30,802 bases of DNA from a virus: the IMG/VR virus record IMGVR_UViG_3300008120_000234, positions 1-30,802 of that record, one strand, 5' to 3'. The translations under genes and the position numbers were made by a program. The notes below the pieces were generated by a model. The model saw nothing but the letters and a program-made list of their open reading frames with translations, was not told the origin of the DNA and searched no databases. Positions 23,295 through 30,797 of this stretch are shown here, in pieces (positions within the stretch are counted from its first letter, which is position 1; every line of letters starts with the position of its first letter).

Positions 23295-26200
23295 ATGTCA
23301 GACTTAGTACACCTTCATGTCCATAGCCACTATAGCCTAATGGATGGTCTATCATCCCCAGCAGAGTTACTTTCAGCAGCCAAGGATCTAGGACAGACCG
23401 CATTAGCCGTTACAGATCACGGCACACTATCTTCACACCGCGATATGCAGAAGTCTGCACGCGAGGCGGGATTAAAGCCTATCCTGGGAGTAGAGGCATA
23501 CATCTCAGAAACAGACAGGTTTGACAAGCGAGACATTAAAAGTCGTGACGATAACACTCAGGTATTTAACCATATAATCCTTCTAGCAAAAGACCAAGAG
23601 GGTCTTCAGAATCTTCAGAAGTTGTCTGAGTTGGCATGGAACGAGGGCTTTTACCGTAAGCCTCGCATCGACTTTGAGGTATTGAGCGATTATGGAGATG
23701 GACTTATTGTTCTCTCAGGATGCCTTAATGGTTTAATCTCTAAGGCTATTCAGCGCGGGGATGAAGATAAGGCTCGCACTATGCTTAAGTGGTTTAAGAA
23801 TCGTTTCAATGATGATTTCTACATGGAAGTGCAGCCACATAATCCGCCAGAAATTAATCATCAATTGCTGTCATTGGCAGATGAATATAAGATTAAGCCA
23901 GTCACTACCTCAGACTGCCATTTTGCGCGGGAAGATCAAAGAGCCGTAGAAGAAGCCCTACTTATTCTATCTACTAAGCCTAACATGAATAAGGATTCCT
24001 CATACGCATCAGGCAAGGCTATCAAGGATGTATTTGAGAGGCTTAACCACCTGTATCCAGATCGTCCCATTTCCTTTGAGGGCTGGGATCTATTTATTCA
24101 GAGCCGTCTAGACATTGATAGTTGGTATAAGAAGTCTGGAATTGATCGAACAGATATTTATGAAAGTACTTTAGAGATTGCTGATAAGATCGGAGAATAT
24201 GAATACTATGAGAATCTATCCTTACTTCCCAGGCCAAAGAAAAACTCCAACACTCAACTCAGGGAACTCTGTGAGAAGTCAATGGAAGAGCGCGGCATTA
24301 CAGATCAAACATACATTGATCGACTTAACGAGGAACTTTCGGTAATTGAAGACAAGGACTTTGCCTCGTACTTCTTAGTTGTTGCCGATATGATTCAATA
24401 CGCTAAGGGTAATGATATCTTAGTAGGTCCAGGACGAGGATCAGCCGCTGGATCTCTAGTATGCTATCTGCTGGGAATTACAGAAGTAGACCCAATTGAG
24501 TATGATCTACTATTCTTCCGATTCATCAATCCTGAGCGAAATGACTTTCCTGATATTGATACTGACTTTATGGATAGGCGTCGTAACGAGGTAAAAGAAT
24601 ACCTACGCAAAAAGTTTAAGAATGTTGCGAGCATTTCTACATTCCAATACTTTAAGGATAAGGGCGTAGTTCGTGATGCTTCCCGTGTCTTTGCTGTACC
24701 TCTAGGTGATGTGAACAAGGCACTAAAGGGTATCGAAACCTGGGAGGATTTTGAGTCCAACCAGAATACAAGATGGTTCCGTGACAAGTACCCAGAAGTA
24801 ACAGATTTAGCAAGCAAGTTGCGTGGTCGCATTCGTGCAGTTGGAGTTCACGCAGCAGGAGTAGTTGTTGCTAAGGAGGCTATTTCTAAATATGCCCCGA
24901 TGGAAGCTAGAAGTGATGCTAATGATAAAGTTAGCGGTCGCGTCCCAGTTATTGCTTATGATATGGAGCAAGCGGCAGATATTGGTCTAATTAAGTTAGA
25001 TGCTCTAGGGCTAAAGACTCTATCTGTTGTTAAAGACACTCTAGATATCATTAAAGATAGAACTGGTAAGGACATTGGTCTACATTCTATCTCCTTAGAA
25101 GATGATTTAGTTTATCAAGACTTATCTAACGGGTTTACCAAGGGAGTCTTCCAAGCAGAAGCAACACCGTATACGAATCTTCTAATCAAGATGGGCGTGG
25201 AAAGATTTGAAGACCTAGTAGCATCCAATGCTCTAGTTCGCCCAGGTGCTATGAATACTGTAGGTACAGCGTACATTGCACGCAAGCAGGGGCGGGAACA
25301 AATTAAATACGTCCACGATATCATGAGGCCATTTACTGAGCGTACATATGGTGTTATTATCTATCAGGAGCAAGTCATGCAGGCCTGCGTCCATCTTGGC
25401 GGTATGACATGGGCAGAGGCCGATAAGGTTAGAAAGATTATTGGAAAGAAGAAGGATGCTAAAGAATTCGAACAGTTCAGAGAGAAGTTTGTTTCTGGCG
25501 CTACAAAGCACATTAGCAAAGAGGACGCAGAGCATCTATGGCACGACTTTGAGGCACACGCAGGCTATTCATTCAATCGTTCCCATGCAGTTGTGTACTC
25601 CATGCTCTCTTATTGGACTGCTTGGCTTAAGCACTACTACCCTCTGGAATTCATTTTTGCTATCCTCAAGAACGAGGGGGATAAAGATGCACGAACAGAA
25701 TACTTACTGGAGGCTAAAAGGTTAGGTCTTAAAGTTCTACTACCTCATGTCAATGAATCAGATATTGAATTTAGTTTGACAGGTAATAGCATTCGATTCG
25801 GTCTAGCAGACATTAAATTTATTTCTGAGGGAATTAGCAATAAACTAATTGCTGCCCGTCCATTTAAAAACTATGAAGAACTATTAGAATTTTCTAAGGC
25901 TAAGGGAAGTGGAGTCAATAGTCGCGCCATTGCAGCATTGAATGCTATTGGAGCAGCAGCATTTGATGATAATCCTAGAAGTGGAAACGAGAGTGAAAAT
26001 TTCTATGAGTATCTAAACATCCCCAAGTTTGATGTAAAAGGTCTAGAACCATTCATTAAGGCACAGGTTTCTCCACTAGAAGATTTCACTGAAGATGGAT
26101 GCTATGTTCTTATGGCAATGGTTAAATCAATCAAGAAGGGAAGTGGATGGTCCAGAGTAGAGTTAGTAGACGATACAGGAGCAATTGGCATTTTCCACAC

Positions 26201-26570
26201 AGAAAATACTCAGATCGAAACAGGGAATATGTATTTCTTCCTAGTTGGAGACAATCGAATTCATCGATATGTTACCATAGAAGATGTAGTTGAGCGTAAG
26301 CCAGATCCATTCGTAGAATTTCTATATATGCAAGAGACTCTTGCAGGAGAAGGCGAAAAGTATGTAGTTGACTTTACTAACTACAAAACCAAGGCTGGGA
26401 AAATGATGGCACACGTTATAGTCGCCAATGGTAATAAAGAAATGCAAAGACTTATCGTATTCCCGAAAACATATCCAATAGCGCTAGGCAAAATGAAGGC
26501 GGGAACTATTGTTGATGTGCAAATAGGTAAGATGGAAGATGGAACACTAACAGTTAGGAATGTAGGATGA
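23295..26570 (+). CDS. dnaE: DNA polymerase III alpha subunit (C-family, DnaE-type)
   Basis: 1091 residues, close to the length of bacterial DnaE. The PHP domain comes first: HLHVHSHYSLMDG at 6-18, then VTDHGT, GVEAYI, YMEVQPHN and TSDCHF. Metal-binding positions appear intact, so proofreading by PHP is possible. The palm has GPGRGSAAGSLVCYLLG near 378 and the catalytic PDIDTDF at 419-425. GVHAAGVVVAKEA and the fingers/helix-hairpin-helix regions follow, and a C-terminal OB-like part is near 940-1090. The phage therefore carries its own replicase core. AGGAG is five bases from the ATG. The terminator just upstream means that it is read either by readthrough or from a promoter I cannot see. 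ATGA overlap with the next gene. Confidence 0.93.
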   Translation: MSDLVHLHVHSHYSLMDGLSSPAELLSAAKDLGQTALAVTDHGTLSSHRDMQKSAREAGLKPILGVEAYISETDRFDKRDIKSRDDNTQVFNHIILLAKDQEGLQNLQKLSELAWNEGFYRKPRIDFEVLSDYGDGLIVLSGCLNGLISKAIQRGDEDKARTMLKWFKNRFNDDFYMEVQPHNPPEINHQLLSLADEYKIKPVTTSDCHFAREDQRAVEEALLILSTKPNMNKDSSYASGKAIKDVFERLNHLYPDRPISFEGWDLFIQSRLDIDSWYKKSGIDRTDIYESTLEIADKIGEYEYYENLSLLPRPKKNSNTQLRELCEKSMEERGITDQTYIDRLNEELSVIEDKDFASYFLVVADMIQYAKGNDILVGPGRGSAAGSLVCYLLGITEVDPIEYDLLFFRFINPERNDFPDIDTDFMDRRRNEVKEYLRKKFKNVASISTFQYFKDKGVVRDASRVFAVPLGDVNKALKGIETWEDFESNQNTRWFRDKYPEVTDLASKLRGRIRAVGVHAAGVVVAKEAISKYAPMEARSDANDKVSGRVPVIAYDMEQAADIGLIKLDALGLKTLSVVKDTLDIIKDRTGKDIGLHSISLEDDLVYQDLSNGFTKGVFQAEATPYTNLLIKMGVERFEDLVASNALVRPGAMNTVGTAYIARKQGREQIKYVHDIMRPFTERTYGVIIYQEQVMQACVHLGGMTWAEADKVRKIIGKKKDAKEFEQFREKFVSGATKHISKEDAEHLWHDFEAHAGYSFNRSHAVVYSMLSYWTAWLKHYYPLEFIFAILKNEGDKDARTEYLLEAKRLGLKVLLPHVNESDIEFSLTGNSIRFGLADIKFISEGISNKLIAARPFKNYEELLEFSKAKGSGVNSRAIAALNAIGAAAFDDNPRSGNESENFYEYLNIPKFDVKGLEPFIKAQVSPLEDFTEDGCYVLMAMVKSIKKGSGWSRVELVDDTGAIGIFHTENTQIETGNMYFFLVGDNRIHRYVTIEDVVERKPDPFVEFLYMQETLAGEGEKYVVDFTNYKTKAGKMMAHVIVANGNKEMQRLIVFPKTYPIALGKMKAGTIVDVQIGKMEDGTLTVRNVG

Positions 26571-26755
26571 GTGAACAAGAAGTAGAATTAAATCTGGGCA
26601 AAGTGCTTATGGCTATCCTTAAAGGATATGGCAAAGTTGAGGTAAGCCCACAGGCGCTACTTGAAGAAGTAGACGAGAACTACCAATTAAGAATTGACTT
26701 CAATGATGAAACAGAAATGTTTGAGATTACTTTAGAGGATGAAAATGCATCTTGA
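26567..26755 (+). CDS. Small acidic protein
   Basis: 62 residues, unrecognised. An N-terminal helix (LNLGKVLMAILKGYGKVEVS) is followed by a two-strand acidic part (YQLRIDFNDETEMFEITLED). It starts inside the polymerase stop (ATGA) and ends inside the start of the MazG gene. A polymerase accessory role would be a guess. Confidence 0.5.
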   Translation: MSEQEVELNLGKVLMAILKGYGKVEVSPQALLEEVDENYQLRIDFNDETEMFEITLEDENAS

Positions 26756-27086
26756 TGATTTAGCAAAAAATTTAAATGATACAGCAGTAGAAAAAGGATT
26801 CTGGAGCCCATTGACAAGAATGGAGCAGCAGGACGACTTTATTTTCTTTGCCAAGCAACTGGCAATGGTTCACTCAGAAGTGACAGAAGCATTAGAAGCA
26901 TTGCGTAAAGACCAAGGAAATGATAAGTTTGTTGAAGAATTAGCAGACATTATCATTCGCGTATTAGACCTATGGGCAGGAATGGATAAAGTTCTCGTTG
27001 GAGGGCTACCATCTATTCACAATACCTTAGTTAGTAAGTCATTAGTAAACAAGACAAGAGATAAACTGCACGGTACTCGCGGGTGA
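26745..27086 (+). CDS. MazG-like nucleotide pyrophosphohydrolase
   Basis: 113 residues from ATG 26745. The ATG at 26739 directly touches GAGG and so lacks spacing, while 26745 has GAGG six bases away. The MazG pattern is present: AKQLAMVHSEVTEALEALRK with Glu45, Glu48 and Glu51, then FVEELADIIIRVLDL with Glu64, Glu65 and Asp68. The protein is one helical half, the usual phage size, and would dimerise. MazG enzymes hydrolyse nucleoside triphosphates to monophosphates. In phages, roles in dNTP balance or alarmone level have been proposed. The TGA stop doubles as part of a candidate extended -10 element. Confidence 0.8.
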   Translation: MHLDDLAKNLNDTAVEKGFWSPLTRMEQQDDFIFFAKQLAMVHSEVTEALEALRKDQGNDKFVEELADIIIRVLDLWAGMDKVLVGGLPSIHNTLVSKSLVNKTRDKLHGTRG

Positions 27087-27092
27087 TATAAT
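27084..27092 (+). promoter_or_regulatory. Candidate extended -10 promoter overlapping a stop codon
   Basis: TGATATAAT is a perfect TGnTATAAT, with the TGA stop of the MazG gene forming the TGn. Nine bases separate it from ATG 27102, and no ribosome site lies between. A leader of zero to three bases is predicted. No -35 is seen. Confidence 0.45.
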
Positions 27093-27101
27093 AGATATAT
27101 C

Positions 27102-27371
27102 ATGGAAGGCTATGTCCTTACTGGTATACAAGATGAATACCTGTTAGTAGTGAAGTCAGAAGACTATGAAACTATCTTATATCTGATAGATAGAATAGCC
27201 GCCAGCAGAAGAAAAGAATTTAAAGAGTTCGCTCTAGAATTAGAAAAGAGTTTAAATGATGATGGTCGCAGAAGAAATTCTAGCGAAACTAGATCCAAAA
27301 ACAAGACAAAGGATTCAACTAGCAACAGAGGTAGACGTAAAAAAGCAGCCGACCCCAAGCATAGGGCTTAA
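27102..27371 (+). CDS. Small protein with basic tail overlapping the recA gene
   Basis: 89 residues. Residues 1-50 form an alpha/beta unit (EGYVLTGIQDEYLLVVKSED, LYLIDRIAASRRKEFKEFAL). From about residue 52 the frame overlaps the recombinase gene by 116 bases, and there the protein becomes strongly basic (GRRRNSSETRSKNKTKDSTS, NRGRRKKAADPKHRA). The basic tail is therefore written in another frame of the recombinase N-terminus. I do not recognise the family. No Shine-Dalgarno; the start may be leaderless. The first 50 residues look more like a normal protein than the tail. Confidence 0.5.
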   Translation: MEGYVLTGIQDEYLLVVKSEDYETILYLIDRIAASRRKEFKEFALELEKSLNDDGRRRNSSETRSKNKTKDSTSNRGRRKKAADPKHRA

Positions 27372-28254
27372 TTTAGCACTCAAGGGTGGTCTAGGTCATG
27401 GTCGTCAAGTTCTAGTATGGGGAAATAAAAGTGCTGGTAAGTCTTCTTTCTGCCTACAAATGATAGGAATGGCTCAAAAAGAAGGAAAGACCTGTGCATG
27501 GATCGATTCAGAATCTTCATATTCAGCAGACTGGGCGGAGGGTCTAGGAGTAGATTCATCACAATTGATTTATTCTCCAGCCAAAACTATTAATGATATG
27601 GTAGATGTAGGAACTAGCCTCATGACTGCTGGAGTAGACATTATTGTAGTTGATTCCATATCAGCACTTCTACCCGCCATCTACTTTGATAAAGATGGAG
27701 ATGAATTAAAGCAACTACAAGACACCAAGCAAATTGGCGCAGAAGCAAAAGACATGACACATGCAGTCAAAATGCTTAACTACGCTAATCAGAACACCCT
27801 CTTGGTACTCATCAGTCAGCAAAGGAACCAGTTTGGTAGTATGCACGCATCACATATCCCAACTGGAGGAATGGCAGTTAAGTTTTTCTCTAGCACGGTA
27901 ATCAAACTCTGGTCATCAGAAGCAGAAGCAAACCAAATAAAAGATGATGTACAAGTTGGAGATAAACTAATCCAGCAAAAAGTGGGTCGCCCAGTCAATT
28001 GGATTATTGACTATAATAAACTTGGACCACCTAATCTTTCTGGACAATACGATTTTTATTATCAGGGATCTCGCGTTGGAGTAGATCGTGTCGCAGAAGT
28101 TCTAGACGTTGCAGAAATGATGGGCAAGGTGGAGCGAGGCGGAGCATGGTACACAGTGCTTGGAGAAAGGCTTCAGGGACGCGCTAAGGCTGTTCAATAT
28201 TTAAGAGATAACCCACAGTCAGTTGATACATTAGAGGCTATGATTTATGGCTGA
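27256..28254 (+). CDS. RecA/UvsX-like recombinase
   Basis: 332 residues. Walker A is GNKSAGKSS at 56-64, the RecA-type catalytic Glu is in WIDSESSYS (Glu86), Walker B is DIIVVDSISALLP (Asp133), and LLVLISQQRNQFGSMHA gives the signal/Gln region. It lacks the long C-terminal domain of bacterial RecA. It would form filaments on single-stranded DNA and drive strand exchange in repair and recombination-dependent replication, with the nucleases downstream. The start is one of three successive ATG codons (27256, 27259, 27262), with AAGAG about five bases upstream. It overlaps the previous gene by 116 bases and the next by eight. Confidence 0.9.
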   Translation: MMMVAEEILAKLDPKTRQRIQLATEVDVKKQPTPSIGLNLALKGGLGHGRQVLVWGNKSAGKSSFCLQMIGMAQKEGKTCAWIDSESSYSADWAEGLGVDSSQLIYSPAKTINDMVDVGTSLMTAGVDIIVVDSISALLPAIYFDKDGDELKQLQDTKQIGAEAKDMTHAVKMLNYANQNTLLVLISQQRNQFGSMHASHIPTGGMAVKFFSSTVIKLWSSEAEANQIKDDVQVGDKLIQQKVGRPVNWIIDYNKLGPPNLSGQYDFYYQGSRVGVDRVAEVLDVAEMMGKVERGGAWYTVLGERLQGRAKAVQYLRDNPQSVDTLEAMIYG

Positions 28255-28426
28255 GTCTCTAGAAGAATTCTTAGATGTTAAAAAACGCAAATATTCTCAG
28301 AAGGTATCTGGATCTATGGAATGCCAGGAATGCTTCTTAGTTGTAAATGATGGATATTTATATGATGACGGATCTACCATAGAGTACGTTTGTCAAGAAG
28401 GCCATGTATCGGAAATAAGAATTTAA
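28247..28426 (+). CDS. Small zinc-finger-like protein
   Basis: 59 residues from ATG 28247, GAGG nine bases upstream. The sequence has Cys-x-x-Cys (MECQECFLVV), then a loop and VCQEGHVSEIRI, making a possible C2-CH zinc site. The N-terminal part is charged (MAESLEEFLDVKKRKYSQKV). It overlaps the recombinase end by eight bases and shares TAATG with the next gene. Without it a gap of 170 bases would remain in a zone with no other gaps. Unknown role, possibly DNA or RNA binding. Confidence 0.6.
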   Translation: MAESLEEFLDVKKRKYSQKVSGSMECQECFLVVNDGYLYDDGSTIEYVCQEGHVSEIRI

Positions 28427-28737
28427 TGTCAGAAGCAAACGAAATAAAAAGAGATGGCGCTAAAGGACAAAAAAATTCTGGTCGCGGACAGTACCAGAAA
28501 GGTGATGCCAAATGGCATAACTTCGTGGTTGATTATAAAGAAACTGCTAAATCCGTAGCAGTTAATAAGGAAATGTGGGCTAAGATCTGTACAGATACAT
28601 TCCGCGTAGATAGAAGTATGCATCCACTTCTTAAGTTAATCATTGGAGAGGGCGCATCAAAGGTCCGACTGGCGGTAGTAGAGTGGGAAATTCTAGAAGA
28701 ATTGGTAGAGGCTTATGAACGTAATCGAAACAGTTAG
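28426..28737 (+). CDS. Small PD-(D/E)XK-like nuclease, possible Holliday junction resolvase
   Basis: 103 residues. ATG 28426 is chosen because it sits in the TAATG overlap; a TTG at 28390 would fall inside the previous gene. The order of elements resembles small phage PD-(D/E)XK nucleases: basic GAKGQKNSGRGQYQKG, Asp27 in KGDAKW, then Asp36-x-Lys38 in FVVDYKET, and a helix with WAKICTDTFR followed by LKLIIGEGASKVRLAVVEW. The acidic-x-Lys core and a preceding Asp are the usual metal and catalytic residues. It is shorter than most, and the family call is by eye. Next to RecA and the Cas4-like nuclease, a recombination role is likely. Confidence 0.55.
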   Translation: MSEANEIKRDGAKGQKNSGRGQYQKGDAKWHNFVVDYKETAKSVAVNKEMWAKICTDTFRVDRSMHPLLKLIIGEGASKVRLAVVEWEILEELVEAYERNRNS

Positions 28738-29032
28738 TCAAATTACAGAGTTTAATGAACTCTCAGAATATATGCAAGACCCAGACTTAGATGCTGCAAT
28801 GGAATTGATTATTAAATTGATAGCAAAGCCTGATGTTCCTGCTGCCAAGGCCCCTGAAATAATTACTAGACTTCAAGCGATTGCTGCTAAATTGGCAATC
28901 ATGTCAAGGTACTACACAACTTTTGAAAAGGGTCCAGAGGCTTCAAAGAAAAAGAATGTCTACTATACTACTGCGGAAGCAGTAAATAAACTAGTAGATG
29001 CTCTCAAATATAATGCGAGATTTGGTATATGA
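28715..29032 (+). CDS. Unknown helical protein in the recombination operon
   Basis: 105 residues, nearly all helical (MNVIETVSQITEFNELSEYM, MELIIKLIAKPDVPAAKAPE, IITRLQAIAAKLAIMSRYYT), with a Lys-rich middle. It overlaps both neighbours, by 23 and 4 bases. GAGG lies before the ATG. Unrecognised; small helical proteins of this kind often accompany nucleases in phages but I know no function. Confidence 0.55.
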   Translation: MNVIETVSQITEFNELSEYMQDPDLDAAMELIIKLIAKPDVPAAKAPEIITRLQAIAAKLAIMSRYYTTFEKGPEASKKKNVYYTTAEAVNKLVDALKYNARFGI

Positions 29033-29808
29033 GTAAGCAAATTGTTAAGAGTTTGAAGTTTAAAAAAGTAGACGGATTCGACTATGGCGAATTCTCTAAA
29101 ATGATTGATAAGGCTTACAACGATAGACGCCGTGAGAAGCGGGAAATGAAAAAGAAAACCTTTAGCCCTAGTACCGTAGGGTACGGACATGGAAACTGTC
29201 CCAGGTATTGGTTTATAGCATTTAGTGGCGCGGAATTTGATGAGAAATTTGATGCTACAGCAATTGCAAATATGTTGAATGGAACATATGCTCATGAAAG
29301 ATTGCAAAAAATAATTGAAGAAACAGGCGTCCTTAAAGAGATTGAAAGAGAAATTATATCTGAAGATCCCCCAATCAGAGGGTTTGCTGATCTCATACTA
29401 GATTGGAATGATACAGAAATTGTAGGCGAAATAAAGACTACTAAGGACGAGCAGTTTGTTCATAGACAGTCTTCTATGAAGCCGTCTTCTAATCATTTGC
29501 TACAGATTCTTACATATATGAAGGTTACAGGTGCGGAAGAAGGATTTTTATTGTATGAGAATAAAAATACTCAAGAACTCTGTATCATCCCAATTAGTAT
29601 GAATGAAAGAAACTCAAAGGTCATCGATGACACCTTTGAGTGGATGAGGGAAGTCTATAAAAATTATGTTGATGGGCTTTTACCAGATAGGCCATTCGCC
29701 AAGACGACGTATACTTGTCAGAATTGTCCAGTAAGAAAGCCATGCTGGAATAAGAGTGGGTTGGGCGATGGAGTAATTGAGATTGGAGCGTTAGTTCCTC
29801 CGAAATGA
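29029..29808 (+). CDS. Cas4/RecB-like nuclease with probable Fe-S cluster
   Basis: 259 residues. PD-(D/E)XK motifs are complete: His89 in GTYAHERLQ, Asp121 in IRGFADLILDW, Glu134-x-Lys136 in IVGEIKTT, and Gln159/Tyr163 in LLQILTYM. Four cysteines are placed as in Cas4: Cys57 (GNCPRYW) and Cys230, Cys233, Cys239 (CQNCPVRKPCW). The enzyme should be a single-strand exonuclease that processes DNA ends. It is not beside CRISPR elements; a free-standing phage version would serve RecA-like recombination. ATGA overlap with the gene before; the last four bases overlap the next gene. The ribosome site is weak, so coupling is likely. Confidence 0.85.
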   Translation: MSKQIVKSLKFKKVDGFDYGEFSKMIDKAYNDRRREKREMKKKTFSPSTVGYGHGNCPRYWFIAFSGAEFDEKFDATAIANMLNGTYAHERLQKIIEETGVLKEIEREIISEDPPIRGFADLILDWNDTEIVGEIKTTKDEQFVHRQSSMKPSSNHLLQILTYMKVTGAEEGFLLYENKNTQELCIIPISMNERNSKVIDDTFEWMREVYKNYVDGLLPDRPFAKTTYTCQNCPVRKPCWNKSGLGDGVIEIGALVPPK

Positions 29809-30089
29809 TATGCGCTAATGATGGTTGCGAAAACACATTTGAAAAATCAACACATAACCAGAAATATTGTTCTGATGAATGTTGTAGAATAGCGACTAAT
29901 AAAAAGATTAGAGATAAGTATTATCAGGAGCGCGAGCGCTTGGCTGGTAAGAAAAGAGTATGCTCAACTAAGTCGTGTAAGAATATCTTAAGTAGATATA
30001 ACGAAGGCACAATCTGCAATGAATGTCTGGCTAAAACTGAATCAGATAGTAGAGATGAATTATTTAGGATGTTAAATGTCTCTGGCTAA
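29805..30089 (+). CDS. Two-zinc-cluster small protein
   Basis: 94 residues. The first zinc cluster is CANDGCENTFEKSTHNQKYC, continuing SDECC. A basic helix follows (NKKIRDKYYQERERLAGKKR), then a second cluster CSTKSC and CNECLAK. From memory, proteins with this layout (CNCxF...NQxYCSxxC, linker, second C-pairs) are common in actinobacteriophages next to RuvC-like genes; function unknown, probably nucleic-acid binding. It overlaps the nuclease by four bases and the RuvC-like gene by 14. It has no good ribosome site. Confidence 0.65.
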   Translation: MICANDGCENTFEKSTHNQKYCSDECCRIATNKKIRDKYYQERERLAGKKRVCSTKSCKNILSRYNEGTICNECLAKTESDSRDELFRMLNVSG

Positions 30090-30639
30090 ATTAGTAAAAG
30101 TTCCTGAAAGTACTGTATTAGGAATAGATGCTAGCACACACTCTATAGCCTTCTGCCTATTCAAAGACAAGACTCCGATAAAGTGGGGAGAGGTAAACTT
30201 TGATGGAGGAGATGTTTACGAAAGAATATTAGACGCCAAGCGTAAGGTGCGTGGGATCATGAGTCAAATCCCGTCCGACTTCGTGGCTATTGAAGCAGCA
30301 GTCATGGTGCGTAGCGCCAACACAGGATTGAAGATGGCGTATATCTTTGGAGCGATCATGGCTGAACTTATTTCAGATGGTCGTAAAGTTGTAGAGGTTC
30401 ATCCGATAACTTGGCAGTCATTCATTGGTAACAAGAACTTTACCAAGGCGCAGAAGGAAGAAGTAAAAAATACTTTCCCAGGAAAATCTGAGAATTGGTA
30501 TAAGAATAAGATTAGAGAGATGCGTAAGCAGAAGACTATTGACTTCTGCCAGGGCCTAGGGGTTACGGTAGAAAGTGACAACGTGGCTGATGCCTGCGGC
30601 ATTGGCTGGTACGCTACGAACAACATGGTGAGAATATGA
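30076..30639 (+). CDS. RuvC-like Holliday junction resolvase
   Basis: 187 residues. The RNase H-fold acidic residues are in place: Asp18 in LGIDAST, Glu73 in AIEAAV, and Asp168/Asp172 in SDNVADACGIG. The size matches bacterial RuvC, but there is a basic insertion (NKNFTKAQKEEVKNTFPGKS, KNKIREMRKQK) before the last motif. It would cut four-way junctions arising from recombination and release branched DNA before packaging. AGGA precedes the ATG. ATGA overlap with the next gene. Confidence 0.85.
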   Translation: MSLAKLVKVPESTVLGIDASTHSIAFCLFKDKTPIKWGEVNFDGGDVYERILDAKRKVRGIMSQIPSDFVAIEAAVMVRSANTGLKMAYIFGAIMAELISDGRKVVEVHPITWQSFIGNKNFTKAQKEEVKNTFPGKSENWYKNKIREMRKQKTIDFCQGLGVTVESDNVADACGIGWYATNNMVRI

Positions 30640-30797
30640 AATTGTACGAAGATGTAAATTGGCTACGAAAGCGCTACGTTGTGGAAAAGAAAACAACTCA
30701 GCAGATGGCGAAAGAAGCGGGATGCTCACACATGACTATTCAGCGCTATCTAGAAAAGTATGGATTGATTAAGAACCAGAGAAAGTGGACGAAGTGA
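30636..30797 (+). CDS. Small helix-turn-helix protein
   Basis: 53 residues, complete within the window. It holds a helix-turn-helix of the type seen in recombinase and homing-enzyme DNA-binding modules: TTQQMAKEAGCSHMTIQRYL, followed by EKYGLI. No other domain is visible, so it is a stand-alone DNA binder or regulator. The start overlaps the RuvC stop (ATGA), with GGTGAG upstream. Only five bases remain after its stop. Confidence 0.65.
   Translation: MKLYEDVNWLRKRYVVEKKTTQQMAKEAGCSHMTIQRYLEKYGLIKNQRKWTK

Noticed and set aside
25233-25535. Minus-strand frame of 100 residues within the polymerase gene
   Set aside because: Shadow of a strongly supported polymerase gene, with no domain and no ribosome site.
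28390-28425. TTG 28390 as start of the PD-(D/E)XK-like gene
   Set aside because: It would lie within the preceding zinc-finger-like gene; the TAATG junction at 28426 is the usual arrangement here.
29029-29808. CRISPR-associated Cas4
   Set aside because: No repeats, cas1 or cas2 are present; neighbours are recombination genes, so a stand-alone phage nuclease is the better call.
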